Shown here one piece after another: positions 1-14,001 of a DNA stretch of 64,000 nucleotides. The DNA is taken from contig CAWJWP010000015.1 in the NCBI GenBank assembly GCA_963846495.1, forward strand, positions 62,001-126,000, written 5' to 3'. A program made the translations under genes and the position numbers. Under the pieces are notes generated by a model. It was not told the DNA's origin and made no database searches. It saw only the letters and a program-made list of their open reading frames with translations. Numbering within the stretch: the stretch's first letter is position 1; the number at the start of each line of letters is the position of its first letter. Source of the DNA: DASYQD01 sp963846495. Its GTDB lineage: Bacteria; Acidobacteriota; Thermoanaerobaculia; Multivoradales; JAIOJS01.

Positions 1-21
1 GGTCACGGCTTCGACGGTCAT
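1..21 (-). CDS. 5' end of a gene running off the left edge
   Basis: On the minus strand an ATG at 21..19 opens a frame reading MTVEAVT before the window ends. A GGAGGAG purine run lies about 8 bases upstream of it, which is good ribosome-binding-site spacing. Only seven codons are visible, so no function can be given. The gene would be divergent from the gene starting at 220. Confidence 0.5.
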
Positions 22-147
22 TCCGATCTCCTCCATCGGAGCGAAGTTTGCGGATTGGGTTCGAGGCGTCACGGGGCTCTTGAGCGCCCCTCCGGGGCCG
101 TTATCTTGTCACAGCGCTCGCAGCGTTCCGGACGCGTGCGCGTCGTC

Positions 148-176
148 TTGACCCCCTTGCGACCCCTCCCTACAAT
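148..176 (+). promoter_or_regulatory. Sigma-70-type promoter upstream of the gene at 220
   Basis: TTGACC at 148-153 and TACAAT at 171-176 are separated by exactly 17 bases, a near-consensus housekeeping promoter. The start site expected from this is about 183, giving a leader of roughly 37 bases to the ATG at 220. The rest of 22-219 shows nothing else I can interpret. Confidence 0.55.
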
Positions 177-219
177 GACTTCGGGGATCCCCTGTGCTCG
201 ACGTGTCTGCGCGCTGCCG

Positions 220-930
220 ATGAGAACCGGCTACAACACCGACGTTCGGTACAAGGAACGGGTGTTCCACGTCCAGACCGAGGACAAGGGGCTCAACAAC
301 CCGTACATCGAGAGCGTCGTGTACTTCGGCGGTCAGGTGATGGCCGCCAAGCGCGCGACGTATGCCGACCTGCTGCAGCAAGGCCAGGGCGGCGACGCGA
401 TCGGCAGCCGGATGGAAAACCAGCACCGGATGATGATCGCCGCCATCCGCTCCGGCAAGCTCGACGGCAAGCTGCGCGAGGTGATCGGCCCCGACAGCGA
501 CGAGACGCGGCTCGCCGACGGCCGCGAGAACAGCGGCGCGCGGGGAACCGCCTCGACACTGCTCGACCAGGCGCGCGACGACGAGGGCCCGACTCTCGAT
601 CAGGTGATCCTCGACTACCTGACCTCGGAAGCCCACCACGAGCAGCTGGCGCTGGTCCTCACCGGCGAGGCGTTCTCGGCCGGCCGGACGAGCCACGTCG
701 CCGTGCGCGCGACTTCGGTGCGCAGCGGCCTGCCGGTGGCGGGCGCGCAGGTGACGGTGAAGCTCATCTCCACCGTGCGCGAGCCGGTGGTGCTCGGCCA
801 CGGCACGACCGACGACGAGGGGCTGCTGCGCGTCGACGTCGCCGTGCCGACGCTCCACGGCGGCATGGCGGCGGTGATCGTCTCGGCGACGAGCCTCGTC
901 GGCAGCAGCGAGGTCAAGCAGATCCTGTGA
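220..930 (+). CDS. Conserved hypothetical protein with C-terminal carboxypeptidase-regulatory-like (Ig-fold) segment
   Basis: This is a 236-residue protein with no signal peptide or membrane segment. I start it at ATG 220 (MRTGYNTDVRYKERVFHVQTED), because the longer frame back to 55 is arginine-rich non-coding-like sequence that runs through the promoter at 148-176. The N-terminal half carries a compact 'YFGGQVMAAKRATY' region. Residues about 165-236 resemble a carboxypeptidase-regulatory or PEGA-like beta sandwich (GLPVAGAQVTVKL, then TTDDEGLLRVDV). The gene overlaps the next one (thiS) by four bases, so the two are probably translated together. I do not know its function. The thiS link could mean a cofactor role or could be incidental. 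Confidence 0.8.
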   Translation: MRTGYNTDVRYKERVFHVQTEDKGLNNPYIESVVYFGGQVMAAKRATYADLLQQGQGGDAIGSRMENQHRMMIAAIRSGKLDGKLREVIGPDSDETRLADGRENSGARGTASTLLDQARDDEGPTLDQVILDYLTSEAHHEQLALVLTGEAFSAGRTSHVAVRATSVRSGLPVAGAQVTVKLISTVREPVVLGHGTTDDEGLLRVDVAVPTLHGGMAAVIVSATSLVGSSEVKQIL

Positions 931-1163
931 CCGCCGCCGGCGGCTCGCGGCAAGCCGCAGCGGAGCAGATCGTCGTCAACGGCGAGCCGCGCGACGTGGC
1001 GCCGGGCACGCGGCTGCTCGACCTGCTCGCCGCGCTCGATCTCGACCCGCGCACCGTCGCCGTCGAAAAGAACGGCGAGGTGCTGCGCCGCGCCTCCTTC
1101 GGCGACGTCGAGCTGCAACCGGGCGATCGCCTCGAGATCGTGCGCTTCGTGCAGGGCGGCTGA
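927..1163 (+). CDS. thiS: ThiS/MoaD-type sulfur carrier protein
   Basis: This is a 78-residue ubiquitin-fold sulfur carrier that ends in the obligatory diglycine (RFVQGG). In this family the diglycine is adenylylated and thiocarboxylated to donate sulfur for the thiazole of thiamine. Family features visible are IVVNGEP near the start, an AVEKNGEVL strand, and QPGDRLEIVRFVQGG at the end. The length is typical once a non-conserved N-terminus of about 12 residues is allowed for. The start is GTG 927, overlapping the upstream stop as GTGA. No thiG, thiF or other thiamine genes are in the window. ThiS rather than MoaD is chosen from the 'VEKNGEVL...GDRLEIV' pattern. Confidence 0.85.
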   Translation: MTAAGGSRQAAAEQIVVNGEPRDVAPGTRLLDLLAALDLDPRTVAVEKNGEVLRRASFGDVELQPGDRLEIVRFVQGG

Positions 1164-1170
1164 GCCGGGA

Positions 1171-1199
1171 TTGTTTCGAGCGACCTCAGCGGTTATCCT
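1171..1199 (+). promoter_or_regulatory. Promoter for tRNA-Lys
   Basis: TTGTTT (1171-1176) and TATCCT (1194-1199) are 17 bases apart. The predicted start near 1206 lies 14 bases before the first base of the tRNA. It sits just after the thiS stop, so the tRNA need not rely on read-through. Confidence 0.5.
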
Positions 1200-1219
1200 T
1201 ACCGGCGCTTCGCGACCGT

Positions 1220-1295
1220 GGGCCGCTAGCTCAACTGGCAGAGCAGCAGACTCTTAATCTGCGGGTTCGGGGTTCGATTCCCTGGCGGCTCACCA
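1220..1295 (+). tRNA. tRNA-Lys (anticodon CTT), CCA encoded
   Basis: A full cloverleaf can be drawn. The acceptor GGGCCGC (1220-1226) pairs with GCGGCTC, with one G-U. The D stem is GCTC/GAGC. The anticodon stem GCAGA/TCTGC carries the loop CTCTTAA, giving anticodon CTT. The T arm has the TTCGATT loop. Discriminator A and an encoded CCA end at 1295. The gene is 76 bases with no long variable arm. Confidence 0.95.
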
Positions 1296-1373
1296 TCTCC
1301 TCTTCCATTCGATTGCAGGAACGCAGGCGCCGCGGCGATGCCGTCGGCGCCTCGTACCATTCGGGGCGTCGAT

Positions 1374-1458
1374 GCGAAAGTGGCGGAACTGGTAGACGCG
1401 CTAGACTTAGGATCTAGTCCCGAAAGGGGTGGGGGTTCGAGTCCCCCCTTTCGCACCA
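1374..1458 (+). tRNA. tRNA-Leu (anticodon TAG), CCA encoded
   Basis: The acceptor stem GCGAAAG/CTTTCGC is perfect. The anticodon stem CTAGA/TCTAG holds the loop CTTAGGA, so the anticodon is TAG. A long variable arm (TCCCGAAAGGGG region) and a length of 85 bases are as expected for a class II tRNA-Leu. The T loop is TTCGAGT and CCA is encoded at 1456-1458. It lies 78 bases after tRNA-Lys and 36 bases before trigger factor. Both tRNAs may be co-transcribed with tig. Confidence 0.95.
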
Positions 1459-1494
1459 TCCCCTGACACCCACGTCCCTCCCTTCGAGGAAGCG

Positions 1495-2827
1495 ATGAGC
1501 GTAGTCCTCTCCGTCCAAGACGTCGGCCCCTGCCGCAAGCAGCTGAAGATCGAGGTGCCGGCGCCGGCCGTCGCCGCCGAGACCGAGCGCGTGATCGGCG
1601 AGTACCGCAAGCGCGCGCGGCTGCCCGGCTTCCGCCCCGGCAAGGTGCCGGCGAACATCGTCCGCCAGCGCTTCAAGAAAGAGATCGAGCAGGACGTGGT
1701 GGAGCGGCTGGTGCCGCGCTACTGGCACCAGGCCGAGGCGGAGCAGAAGCTCGAGCCGCTGCTGCCGCCCGAGCTCGGAGAGGTCGACATCTCGCTCGGC
1801 GAGTCGATGACTTTCACCGCCACCGTCGAGACGCGGCCCGAGATCGAGCTGCGCGGCTACAAGGACCTGCAGCTGCCCGATCTGCCGACCGACGGCCACC
1901 GACGAAGAGGTCGACAAGCAGCTCGAGGACCTGCGCCGCCGCGCCGGCACGTGGAGCAAAGTCGAACGCCCCGCCGGCCGCGGCGACCGCGTGGTCGCCG
2001 AGATCGCCGTCGTCGGCGACGCGTCCGGCGCACCGAGTGAGCCGCAGAAATCTTCCTTCGAAGTGGGCGACGAGCGCGTGTGGGAGGAGCTGTCGCTCGC
2101 CGCCACCGGCCTCGCGCCCGGCCAGTCCTCGACCTTCCGCCGCCGCACCGCCGAAGGCGAGGAGGCGAAGGACTACAAGGTCAAGGTGGAGACGATCGAG
2201 GAGCTCGAGCCGGCGCCGCTCGACGACGAGCTGGCGAAGAAGGTGAGCAAGTTTCAGACGCTCCCCGAGCTGCGCTCCGCCGTCGAGAAGATGATCGTCG
2301 ACGCCAAGAAGCGCGAGCGCGGCCGCCAGCGCGAGGGCTCGCTGCTGCAGCAGCTGCGCGAGCGCCACCCGCTGACGCTTCCCGAAGGCGTGGTGCAGCA
2401 GGAGATGGAGACGATGGTGCGCGAGTACGCCCACCAGCTCGCGCACCAGGGCATCGACGTCGAGAAGGCCGGCATCGACTGGGGCGCCCTCGGCGAGCGC
2501 GCGCGGCCCGACGCCGAGCGCATCGTGCACTCGCGCCTGCTGCTCGACTCCATCGCCGAGGCGGAGAGCATCGAGGTGCCCGAGGAGCGGCTCGAAGCGC
2601 TGCTCGCCGAGATCGCGCGCGAGCGCAAGTCGACGCCGCTGCAGGTGCGGCGCGAGCTCGACAACTCGGGGCGCCTCATCGGCATCCGCCGGCAGCTGCG
2701 GCGGCAGGAGACGGTGCGCCACCTGCTCGGCGAAGAGGGGACGCTAGAATCCGACCTCACGGCGGCGGACGTGCACGCCCATCACGACCACGACCATGAC
2801 CACGCGCACGACCACGACCACGACTGA
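1495..2827 (+). CDS. tig: Trigger factor (ribosome-associated chaperone / prolyl isomerase), one frameshift
   Basis: This is the ribosome-bound chaperone that shields nascent chains. The start is ATG 1495. The ribosome-binding signature GFRPGKVP is present around residues 45-52, followed by the substrate-binding and FKBP-like regions. The frame breaks at about 1893, where one extra base in 'gacggccaccgac' moves the reading from one frame to the next. The second part (TDEEVDKQLEDL onward) continues to 2827 in good homology order, so the gene is otherwise complete at about 444 residues. No slippery sequence is present and this gene is normally intact, so I read the break as a sequence error. 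The last 17 residues are almost only His and Asp (HAHHDHDHDHAHDHDHD), a putative metal-binding tail. Confidence 0.9.
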
Positions 2828-2857
2828 TTGACGGCCGCCGACAGGAGAGCAGTGCAG

Positions 2858-3460
2858 ATGCTGGTACCGATGGTGGTGGAGCAGACGAGCCGGGGCGAGC
2901 GGGCGTACGACATCTTCTCGCGCCTGCTCAAGGACAACATCATCTTCCTCGGCCGCGGCATCGACGATGACGTCGCCAACCTGGTGATCGCGCAGATGCT
3001 CTTCCTCGAGGCGGAGAACCCCGAGCGCGACATCGCCCTCTACCTCAACTCTCCCGGCGGCTCGATCAGCGCCGGCATGGCGATCTACGACACCATGCAG
3101 TACATCAAGCCCGACGTGGCGACGGTCTGCGTCGGCCAGGCGGCGTCGATGGCGGCCGTGCTGCTCGCCGGCGGCGCCAAGGGGAAGCGCTCGGTGCTGC
3201 CCAACAGCCGGGTGCTCATCCACCAGCCGCTGCTCTTCGGCCTACAGGGGCAGGCGACGGAGATCGAGATCCACGCCCGCGAGATCCTGCGCATGCGCGA
3301 GCGGCTCGACGAGATCCTCGCCTTCCACACCGGCAAGCCGGTCGAGCAAATCCACCACGACACCGAGCGCGACAAGATCTTCTCCGCCGACGAGTCGGTG
3401 ACCTACGGTCTCGCCGACCAGGTGATGGTGCGCCGGCGCGCGCCAGGCGTGGTGACCTAG
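2858..3460 (+). CDS. clpP: ClpP serine protease subunit
   Basis: ClpP forms the tetradecameric proteolytic chamber served by ClpX, which lies next on this strand. Counting from ATG 2858, the catalytic triad is Ser97 (GQAASMAA), His122 (RVLIHQP) and Asp172 (DTERDKIF), close to E. coli mature numbering. I prefer ATG 2858 because AGGAGA at 2843-2848 sits nine bases before it. An in-frame TTG at 2828 directly abuts the tig stop and would add ten residues. The 200-residue length and the LVPMVVEQTSRGER N-terminus match the mature enzyme. The gene follows tig directly. Confidence 0.95.
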   Translation: MLVPMVVEQTSRGERAYDIFSRLLKDNIIFLGRGIDDDVANLVIAQMLFLEAENPERDIALYLNSPGGSISAGMAIYDTMQYIKPDVATVCVGQAASMAAVLLAGGAKGKRSVLPNSRVLIHQPLLFGLQGQATEIEIHAREILRMRERLDEILAFHTGKPVEQIHHDTERDKIFSADESVTYGLADQVMVRRRAPGVVT

Positions 3461-3759
3461 ACGCGCCGAGCGCAGACGGCGCCGACCGCCGCTCCGTAAT
3501 CGTCCGGCTGGGCGCGGTCACCATCGCCGTGCCGGCCGCCCCCGGGAATCGTCCCGCCCCGTCCGTCCTTCCTGGTAGACTGAGCCCATCTTCCCCGCTT
3601 TGGCGCGAGCGTTTCTGGACGTTTGTGGGGTAGGAATAGCGGTCGCGAGGGGGGCGGTTCTAGAACATCGAGGGCAGGCTGGCGGCCGGGGCCGCTGCAA
3701 TCCCTCGCTCTGAATTGCCCCAGAACGCGACCCAGACCAAGCCAGCCTCCGGAGGGACG
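3461..3759 (+). other. Intergenic region between clpP and clpX
   Basis: These 299 bases hold no convincing gene. The only clear signal is the clpX ribosome-binding site GGAGGG at 3751-3756. TAGACT near 3576 could serve as a -10 element, but I see no matching -35. A separate clpX promoter is likely from the gap size, but I could not fix its position. Confidence 0.5.
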
Positions 3760-4998
<1,239 letters not shown>

Positions 4999-5005
4999 CG
5001 GTTAG

Positions 5006-7450
<2,445 letters not shown>

Positions 7451-7460
7451 GACGGCCCAA

Positions 7461-7501
7461 CCCCTCACCCCCCAACCCCCCTCTCCCCTATAGGTGAGGG
7501 G
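7461..7501 (+). other. Hairpin after lon, with a possible engB promoter downstream
   Basis: CCCCTCACC (7461-7469) pairs perfectly with GGTGAGGGG (7493-7501) across a C-rich loop of 23 bases. There is no T tract, so it is not a standard intrinsic terminator and may be a repeat or a Rho-linked end. Downstream, TTGACT (7538-7543) and CATACT (7562-7567) with 18 bases between them could be the promoter for engB and rho. The rest of 7451-7695 is plain. Confidence 0.35.
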
Positions 7502-7695
7502 GGGCCCAGATACGCGAGCGTCGCCTCACTCACCGATTTGACTCTTTGCTCTCTCTGATCGCATACTGAATCTCTCGGCACACTGGTAATCTTCGGGAGC
7601 TTCAGCTGCTCCCAGCCATTCCTTAGGCACAAGTCGGTTTGTTGAAACGGGGCTTCCGGCGGCCGCCCCCGGCGGCCGGTGGGGTCACGACCACG

Positions 7696-8308
7696 GTGGA
7701 GAACATCCGGACCGCCGAGTACGTCCACTCGGCACACTCGGCACGAGAGCTGCTTGACGATGGTCGCCCCCAGGTGGCCTTCGTCGGCCGCTCCAACGTC
7801 GGCAAGTCGAGCCTGCTCAACGCGCTGTTGCGGCGGAAGGGTCTGGCGAGGACGAGCTCGACGCCGGGGCGCACGCAGACCATCAACTACTTCCTGATCA
7901 ACGACAGTCTCTGGTTCGTCGACCTTCCGGGTTACGGATACGCCAAGACCAGCAAGGACAAACGCCAAGCCTGGGCCAAGACCGTGGAGCAATATTTCGA
8001 ACGCGCGCTGCCGGCGGCCACCGCCGTGCTGCTCGTCGACGCCAAGGTGGGCGGTACGCCGCTCGACGCCGCGGCGTGGGAGTACTTCATTGCCCGCGGC
8101 GCCGAGCCGGTGGTGGTGGCGACCAAGGTCGACAAGGTGCCGCGCAGCAAGCGGCACCAGCAGCGCGCGGCGCTGCGCGAGCGCGTCGGGCTGCCCACCG
8201 GCTATCCGGTCGCCGAAGTCTCGGCGACGACCGGCGAGGGCCTTCGAGAGCTGATGAAAGAGATCACCGCCCGCCTGCAGGCACCGCTTGCGAGGAGTGA
8301 ACGAGATC

Positions 8309-8316
<8 letters not shown>
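7696..8316 (+). CDS. engB: EngB/YsxC-type ribosome-biogenesis GTPase
   Basis: This is a TRAFAC-class GTPase needed for large ribosomal subunit assembly. G1 is GRSNVGKSS, G2/G3 are TPGRTQTINYF and DLPGYGYAK, and G4 is TKVDK, with VSATTGEGL as G5. The frame is open from 7639, but its first 19 codons are Pro/Arg-rich and lack a ribosome-binding site. I prefer GTG 7696 (MENIRTAEYV), which gives 206 residues, a normal length. No start has a strong Shine-Dalgarno, so this choice is uncertain. The stop overlaps the rho start by eight bases, so the two are probably coupled. Confidence 0.9.
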
Positions 8317-10033
<1,717 letters not shown>

Positions 10034-10066
10034 GCGGCGCTAGACAGGCCGCGAGCGCGTGCAACG

Positions 10067-10108
10067 TGAAAAGCAAACGGGCGGGGAACTTCCCCGCCCG
10101 TTGCGTTT
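10067..10108. terminator. Bidirectional intrinsic terminator between convergent rho and the TonB receptor
   Basis: GCAAACGGGCGGGG (10073-10086) pairs with CCCCGCCCGTTGC (10092-10104) around the loop AACTT, with one bulged A. On the plus strand GTTT follows. On the minus strand TTTT follows. It lies 40 bases after the rho stop and 27 bases before the stop of the minus-strand receptor gene, so it can serve both. Confidence 0.8.
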
Positions 10109-10130
10109 GGAGCCCGCGGAGGCCGCGGAG

Positions 10131-13055
10131 CTAGAAGAGGAGCTTCACGCCGAGCTGGATGATGCGCGGGTCGCCGGCGCCGGAGCGAACGGTGCCGTCG
10201 AAGTTGAAGGCGAGCTCGGTGGTCTGCGGGCGCAGGAAGTTCGGCTCGTCGAAGACGTTGAAGACTTCGAAGATCGGCTGGATCGTTAGGCCGCTCCAGG
10301 CGAAATCGCGCGACACCCGCAGGTCGAGCGAGGAGTACTTGTTGTCCTTGCGTCCGAGGTTGCGCCGCGTCACCGTGCCGTCGGGGTTGATGCGCGCCGC
10401 CGGGCTCGTCGCGTCGGCGCCGCTCCTGGTGATCGACTTCGGCTGCGGCGAGCGGTAGGCGTAGCGCAGGTTGAGGTCGATGGCGGCAGGCAGCGTGAAG
10501 AGCGCCCAGGCGTTGACGCGGTGGCGCTGGTCGCGGTCGGAGTAGCTGAACTCGCGGTCGAGCTGGGTGATGTCGGCGTAGCGGAAGCTGAACGGGTCGC
10601 GCTCGTTGTCGTCGTCGGACTCGTCCTTGGACCAGGTGTAGTAGAGCTGGTAGGCGTGGTTCTTCGACATCCGCTTGTCGAGGCCGACGGTGACGCCGCG
10701 GTAGCGGCTCTTCGCCGTCGACTCGACGGTGGTGAGGGTGGTGAGGCCGTTGGCGCCACCCGGCGGCAGGCCGCTCGACCACGGGCTGCCCAGGCGCGGG
10801 TCGTTGCGGTTGGTGAAGCGGGTGATGAAGTCGGTCTTGGCGTAGTTGAGCTTGATCAGGCCGGCCAGCTCGGGCATCACCTCGCGCTCGTAGGAGAAGC
10901 TGAACGCGGTCGTGCGCGGCGTCCGCCAGTCCTTGTCGTAGACGAAGACGTCGGGGAAGAACACCGGCCCGCCCGGCAGCAGCTGGGTGTAGGGCGGCGG
11001 CGGTCCAAGGATGCCCGCCAAGTCGGTGTTGCGGAACAGGGTCTGGCCGAGGCTGCCGTTGGTGGAGCGGCTGGACGCGAGGTTGAGGGCGGGCAGGCGA
11101 GCGTGGAAGATCCCCGCGGTGGCGCGGACCACCGACTTGCCCGCCGCATCCGGCACCCAGGAGATCCCGAGCCGGGGCTGCCACATGGACTTGTCGTCGG
11201 GGATGTCGCCGTCGGAGGGGAACTCCTGGCCGTTGCGGGTCTGGCCGATGAAGTCGGCGAAGAACACCTCGTTCGGCGGCGTGCGCACCGAAGGGTTGTC
11301 GAGCGCCTCCCAGCGCAGCCCGTAGTCGATGGTGAGGTTGGGCCGCGCCTTCCACTGGTCCTGCACGTAGATGGCGGGCTCCTTCTGGGTGATGTCCTGA
11401 GTGCCCGCTTCCTCCACCGACGTGCTGCCGACCCCCGCCTGCTGCAGGTAGAGGAGGACGACGCCCTGCTGGCCGCCGCTGTTGTAGTAGTTGATGAAGT
11501 CGTTGGTGGTGAGGAAGACGAAGCGGCCGTTGGCGAAGCCGATGAAGGTCTGCGACGAGGTGACCTCGTTGTACTCGACGCCGGCCTTGAAGGAGTGGTT
11601 GCCGCGCAGGTAGGAGAGGTTCTCGGTCAGCTGCTTCCTGTCGTCGTCGTACTCGACGGGGAGGAAGAACGGCATTCCCCAGCGCGCGCCGTTGGGTGTG
11701 AAGTCGTTGTTGAAGAGGATCGCGGTGTCGGGGAAGGGCCGGTTCTGCCCCGGGATGTTCGGCCCCTCGTAGGGGCGCGGCCGCCACTCCTTGGCGTATT
11801 GCGCGCGCACCTCGTTGAGCAGGTTGCTCGACAGCGTGCTGATCAGCGTGAAGGTGCCGGCGTGCGAGTAGTCCTGCTCGACGCCGTTGGCCGAGCGCCC
11901 CCACTGGTCGACGTCGAAGGTGCCGTTGATCTGCTCGGAGTTGGTGTAGCTGTAGCGGAAGGTCGCCAGGTTGTTCGACGAGGCCTGCCAGTCGAGCTTG
12001 GCGAGCGCCACCTCGGCGTCGTCGGTGCGCTCGATGGAGCCGTTCTCGTTGGGCAGCCCGATCGAGGCGAGGAAGGCGACCAGCTGCGGGTCCATGCGGT
12101 TGGGGTTGGTCTGCTTCTCGCGGCTGCTGCGCTGCGCGTCGGCGGCGAGGAAGTAGAAGAGCTTGTCCTGCTTGAGCGGGCCGCCGAGGGTGAAGCCGGC
12201 CTGCTTGCGGTCGAAGCTGCCTTCTTCGGCGCTCGACCCGTCGGGGTTCTTCGGCGTCTGCGACAGGCTGTCGTTGGTGAAGAAGCCGTGCACGCTGCCG
12301 CGGAGCTGGTTGGTGCCCGACTTGGTGATGACGTTGACGAAGCCGCCGGCGGAGCGCCCGAACTCCGCCTGCGCGCCGTCGGCGACGACCACCACCTCCT
12401 GCACCGCCTCGAGATTGAAGGTGAAGGGCGGACGCTGGCCGCCGCGCTGTTCGCCGAAGAAGGGGTTGTTGAAGTCGGCGCCGTCGACCGAGATGTTGTT
12501 GGCGATGCCCTTCTGGCCGTTGATCGACAGCTCGTCGCCGTCGGGGCCCTGCACGATGGTGACGCCGGGCGTGAGCTTGACGAAGTCGAGGAAGTTGCGG
12601 CCGTTGTTGGGCAGCCCCTCGACGGCTTCGCTGTCGATGCGCACGGCGCCCTCGGTGCGGGAGACCTCGATCACCGGCGCCTCGCCGGTGACGGTGATCG
12701 ACTCGCTGACCGTCGGCGGCTGCAGCGCGAGGTCGAGGTCGAGGGTCTGGCCGACGCGCAGCTCGAGGCCGTCGCGCACCAGGTTGGAGTACCCCTCGGC
12801 GGCGACGGTGATCCGGTAGGGACCGAGCGGCAGCAGCACGGCGCGGTAGCGGCCGGCGGAGTCGGTCGCCACCGTCTTCTCGAAGTTGGTCGCTGTGTTG
12901 GTGAGCACCACGACCGCCCCTTCGACCGGGTTACCCTCGGCAGTGACCCGGCCCTGGATGACGCCGGTGGTGGCCTGCGACTGCGCGTGGACGCCGGCGG
13001 CAACGGCCAGCAGCAGGACGAGCGCGACAAGGCCCGCACGGGAAGCTCTCGCCAT
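10131..13055 (-). CDS. TonB-dependent receptor, Oar-like, with N-terminal carboxypeptidase-regulatory-like domain
   Basis: This is a 974-residue outer-membrane receptor or transporter. ATG at 13055 follows a GGAGA run and starts a clear signal peptide (MARASRAGLVALVLLLAVAA, cleaved near HAQ). Residues about 30-110 are a carboxypeptidase-regulatory-like domain (GVIQGRVTAEGNPVEGA). A plug domain with 'LPNNGRNFLDFVKLTPGV' and 'VNVITKSGTNQLRGSVHGF' follows. The remainder is a beta barrel ending in the outer-membrane signature aromatic (GVKLLF). Oar-like receptors of this type are abundant in Acidobacteriota, and their substrates are usually unknown. No SusD-like partner is adjacent. The gene is divergent from the regulator at 13292. 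Confidence 0.9.
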   Translation of the reverse strand: MARASRAGLVALVLLLAVAAGVHAQSQATTGVIQGRVTAEGNPVEGAVVVLTNTATNFEKTVATDSAGRYRAVLLPLGPYRITVAAEGYSNLVRDGLELRVGQTLDLDLALQPPTVSESITVTGEAPVIEVSRTEGAVRIDSEAVEGLPNNGRNFLDFVKLTPGVTIVQGPDGDELSINGQKGIANNISVDGADFNNPFFGEQRGGQRPPFTFNLEAVQEVVVVADGAQAEFGRSAGGFVNVITKSGTNQLRGSVHGFFTNDSLSQTPKNPDGSSAEEGSFDRKQAGFTLGGPLKQDKLFYFLAADAQRSSREKQTNPNRMDPQLVAFLASIGLPNENGSIERTDDAEVALAKLDWQASSNNLATFRYSYTNSEQINGTFDVDQWGRSANGVEQDYSHAGTFTLISTLSSNLLNEVRAQYAKEWRPRPYEGPNIPGQNRPFPDTAILFNNDFTPNGARWGMPFFLPVEYDDDRKQLTENLSYLRGNHSFKAGVEYNEVTSSQTFIGFANGRFVFLTTNDFINYYNSGGQQGVVLLYLQQAGVGSTSVEEAGTQDITQKEPAIYVQDQWKARPNLTIDYGLRWEALDNPSVRTPPNEVFFADFIGQTRNGQEFPSDGDIPDDKSMWQPRLGISWVPDAAGKSVVRATAGIFHARLPALNLASSRSTNGSLGQTLFRNTDLAGILGPPPPYTQLLPGGPVFFPDVFVYDKDWRTPRTTAFSFSYEREVMPELAGLIKLNYAKTDFITRFTNRNDPRLGSPWSSGLPPGGANGLTTLTTVESTAKSRYRGVTVGLDKRMSKNHAYQLYYTWSKDESDDDNERDPFSFRYADITQLDREFSYSDRDQRHRVNAWALFTLPAAIDLNLRYAYRSPQPKSITRSGADATSPAARINPDGTVTRRNLGRKDNKYSSLDLRVSRDFAWSGLTIQPIFEVFNVFDEPNFLRPQTTELAFNFDGTVRSGAGDPRIIQLGVKLLF

Positions 13056-13291
13056 GAAGATCTCTCCTCTCTCTCGCACGAAACTGGGTTTGCCATCCCA
13101 CTCTATGCCAGCGGCATCGGCGAGGGTCAATCGCGGTCGGCAGCGGCGGCGAGCGTGACGCGGGCGGACGCGCGAACGAGGCGGCATCGCCGGCAGGAAA
13201 GGTCGGCGCTCTACGGGTTTCCCCGGATGGACGCCGCACGCCTGCGTCCGTATCCTTCGTCAATGCAGTCCTTTCCTCGCGGGGACTGTGG

Positions 13292-13882
13292 GTGAGCGTT
13301 CCCGCGATCCTGGTAGTCGACAGCGACCCGATTCCCGGGGCGGTCGAGCTTGCTGCTGCGCGGCGGCCCGACGTGGTGATCGTGGACTTGACGGCGTCGG
13401 GCCACGGCGGCGTCGAGCTCATCCGCCAGCTGCACGCGCGCAAGCTGCCGGTGCGCATCCTCGTGCTGTCGAACGCGGTCGACGATGCGAGCGTCGGCGA
13501 GGCGCTGGCGGCGGGCGCCGACGGTTGCGTGCGTCGGGATGCCAACGCCGAGGAGCTCGTCCACGCCATCCGCGAGGTGGCCGCCGGCCGCCGTTACTTG
13601 AGCCCGCCGCGTTCGGAGGAGCGGCTGGCGCAACACCGGCAGCATGCTGCCCCGTCCGGCCCCGACCTCTACGCGAGCTTGACCGAGCGCGAGCGGCAGG
13701 TGCTCCACCTCGCCGCCGAGGGGCTACGTAACCGCGAGATCGCCGAGCGCCTCGGCATCAGCCCGCGCACGGCCGAGAGCCACCGCGCGCACCTGATGGC
13801 GAAGCTCAAGCTGCGGCGCGAAGCCGAGCTCGTGCGCTACGCGCTCCGCCGCGGGCTCGTGCCGCTCGATCCGACGCCGTAG
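13292..13882 (+). CDS. Orphan LuxR/NarL-type response regulator
   Basis: This is a 196-residue DNA-binding regulator. The receiver half has an acidic pocket (VVDSDP) and a candidate phospho-Asp in DVVIVDL. The conserved Lys of the receiver is replaced by Arg (CVRRDANAEELV), so phosphorylation may not follow the usual rules. The C-terminal NarL/FixJ HTH is complete (LTERERQVLHLAAEGLRNRE, then ISPRTAESHRAHLMAKL). The start is GTG 13292, without a strong ribosome-binding site. No histidine kinase is nearby. It is divergent from the TonB receptor (236 bases between starts) and 119 bases upstream of the large repeat protein, so either could be a target. Confidence 0.85.
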   Translation: MSVPAILVVDSDPIPGAVELAAARRPDVVIVDLTASGHGGVELIRQLHARKLPVRILVLSNAVDDASVGEALAAGADGCVRRDANAEELVHAIREVAAGRRYLSPPRSEERLAQHRQHAAPSGPDLYASLTERERQVLHLAAEGLRNREIAERLGISPRTAESHRAHLMAKLKLRREAELVRYALRRGLVPLDPTP

Positions 13883-14001
13883 GCGACGTTTCGTCCGGGT
13901 ACGCGCGGGTCGAGCGCGGCTACGGTCGTTGTCGGTTGGACAGCCGCTCGCCGCGCTACGTAACCTAAGGGCGAACCGCGCCACGTCGAGGGGAACCGCC
14001 G

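Noticed and set aside
1880..1910. Programmed ribosomal frameshift in trigger factor
   Set aside because: There is no slippery heptamer, internal Shine-Dalgarno or following structure. The gene is not known to use frameshifting, and many similar breaks occur in this window.
2828..2857. TTG 2828 as the clpP start
   Set aside because: It abuts the tig stop, but AGGAGA at 2843-2848 lies after it and fits ATG 2858. The mature ClpP N-terminus also begins there.
7461..7501. Intrinsic terminator after lon
   Set aside because: The stem is good, but the loop is 23 bases long and no T tract follows. I keep it only as a hairpin of unknown role.
10521..13295. A 924-residue open frame antisense to the TonB receptor
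   Set aside because: It mirrors the receptor gene codon by codon, lacks any domain and is Val/Glu/Leu/Arg-repetitive, as expected for the antisense of a GC-rich gene. The signal peptide, plug and barrel on the other strand decide.
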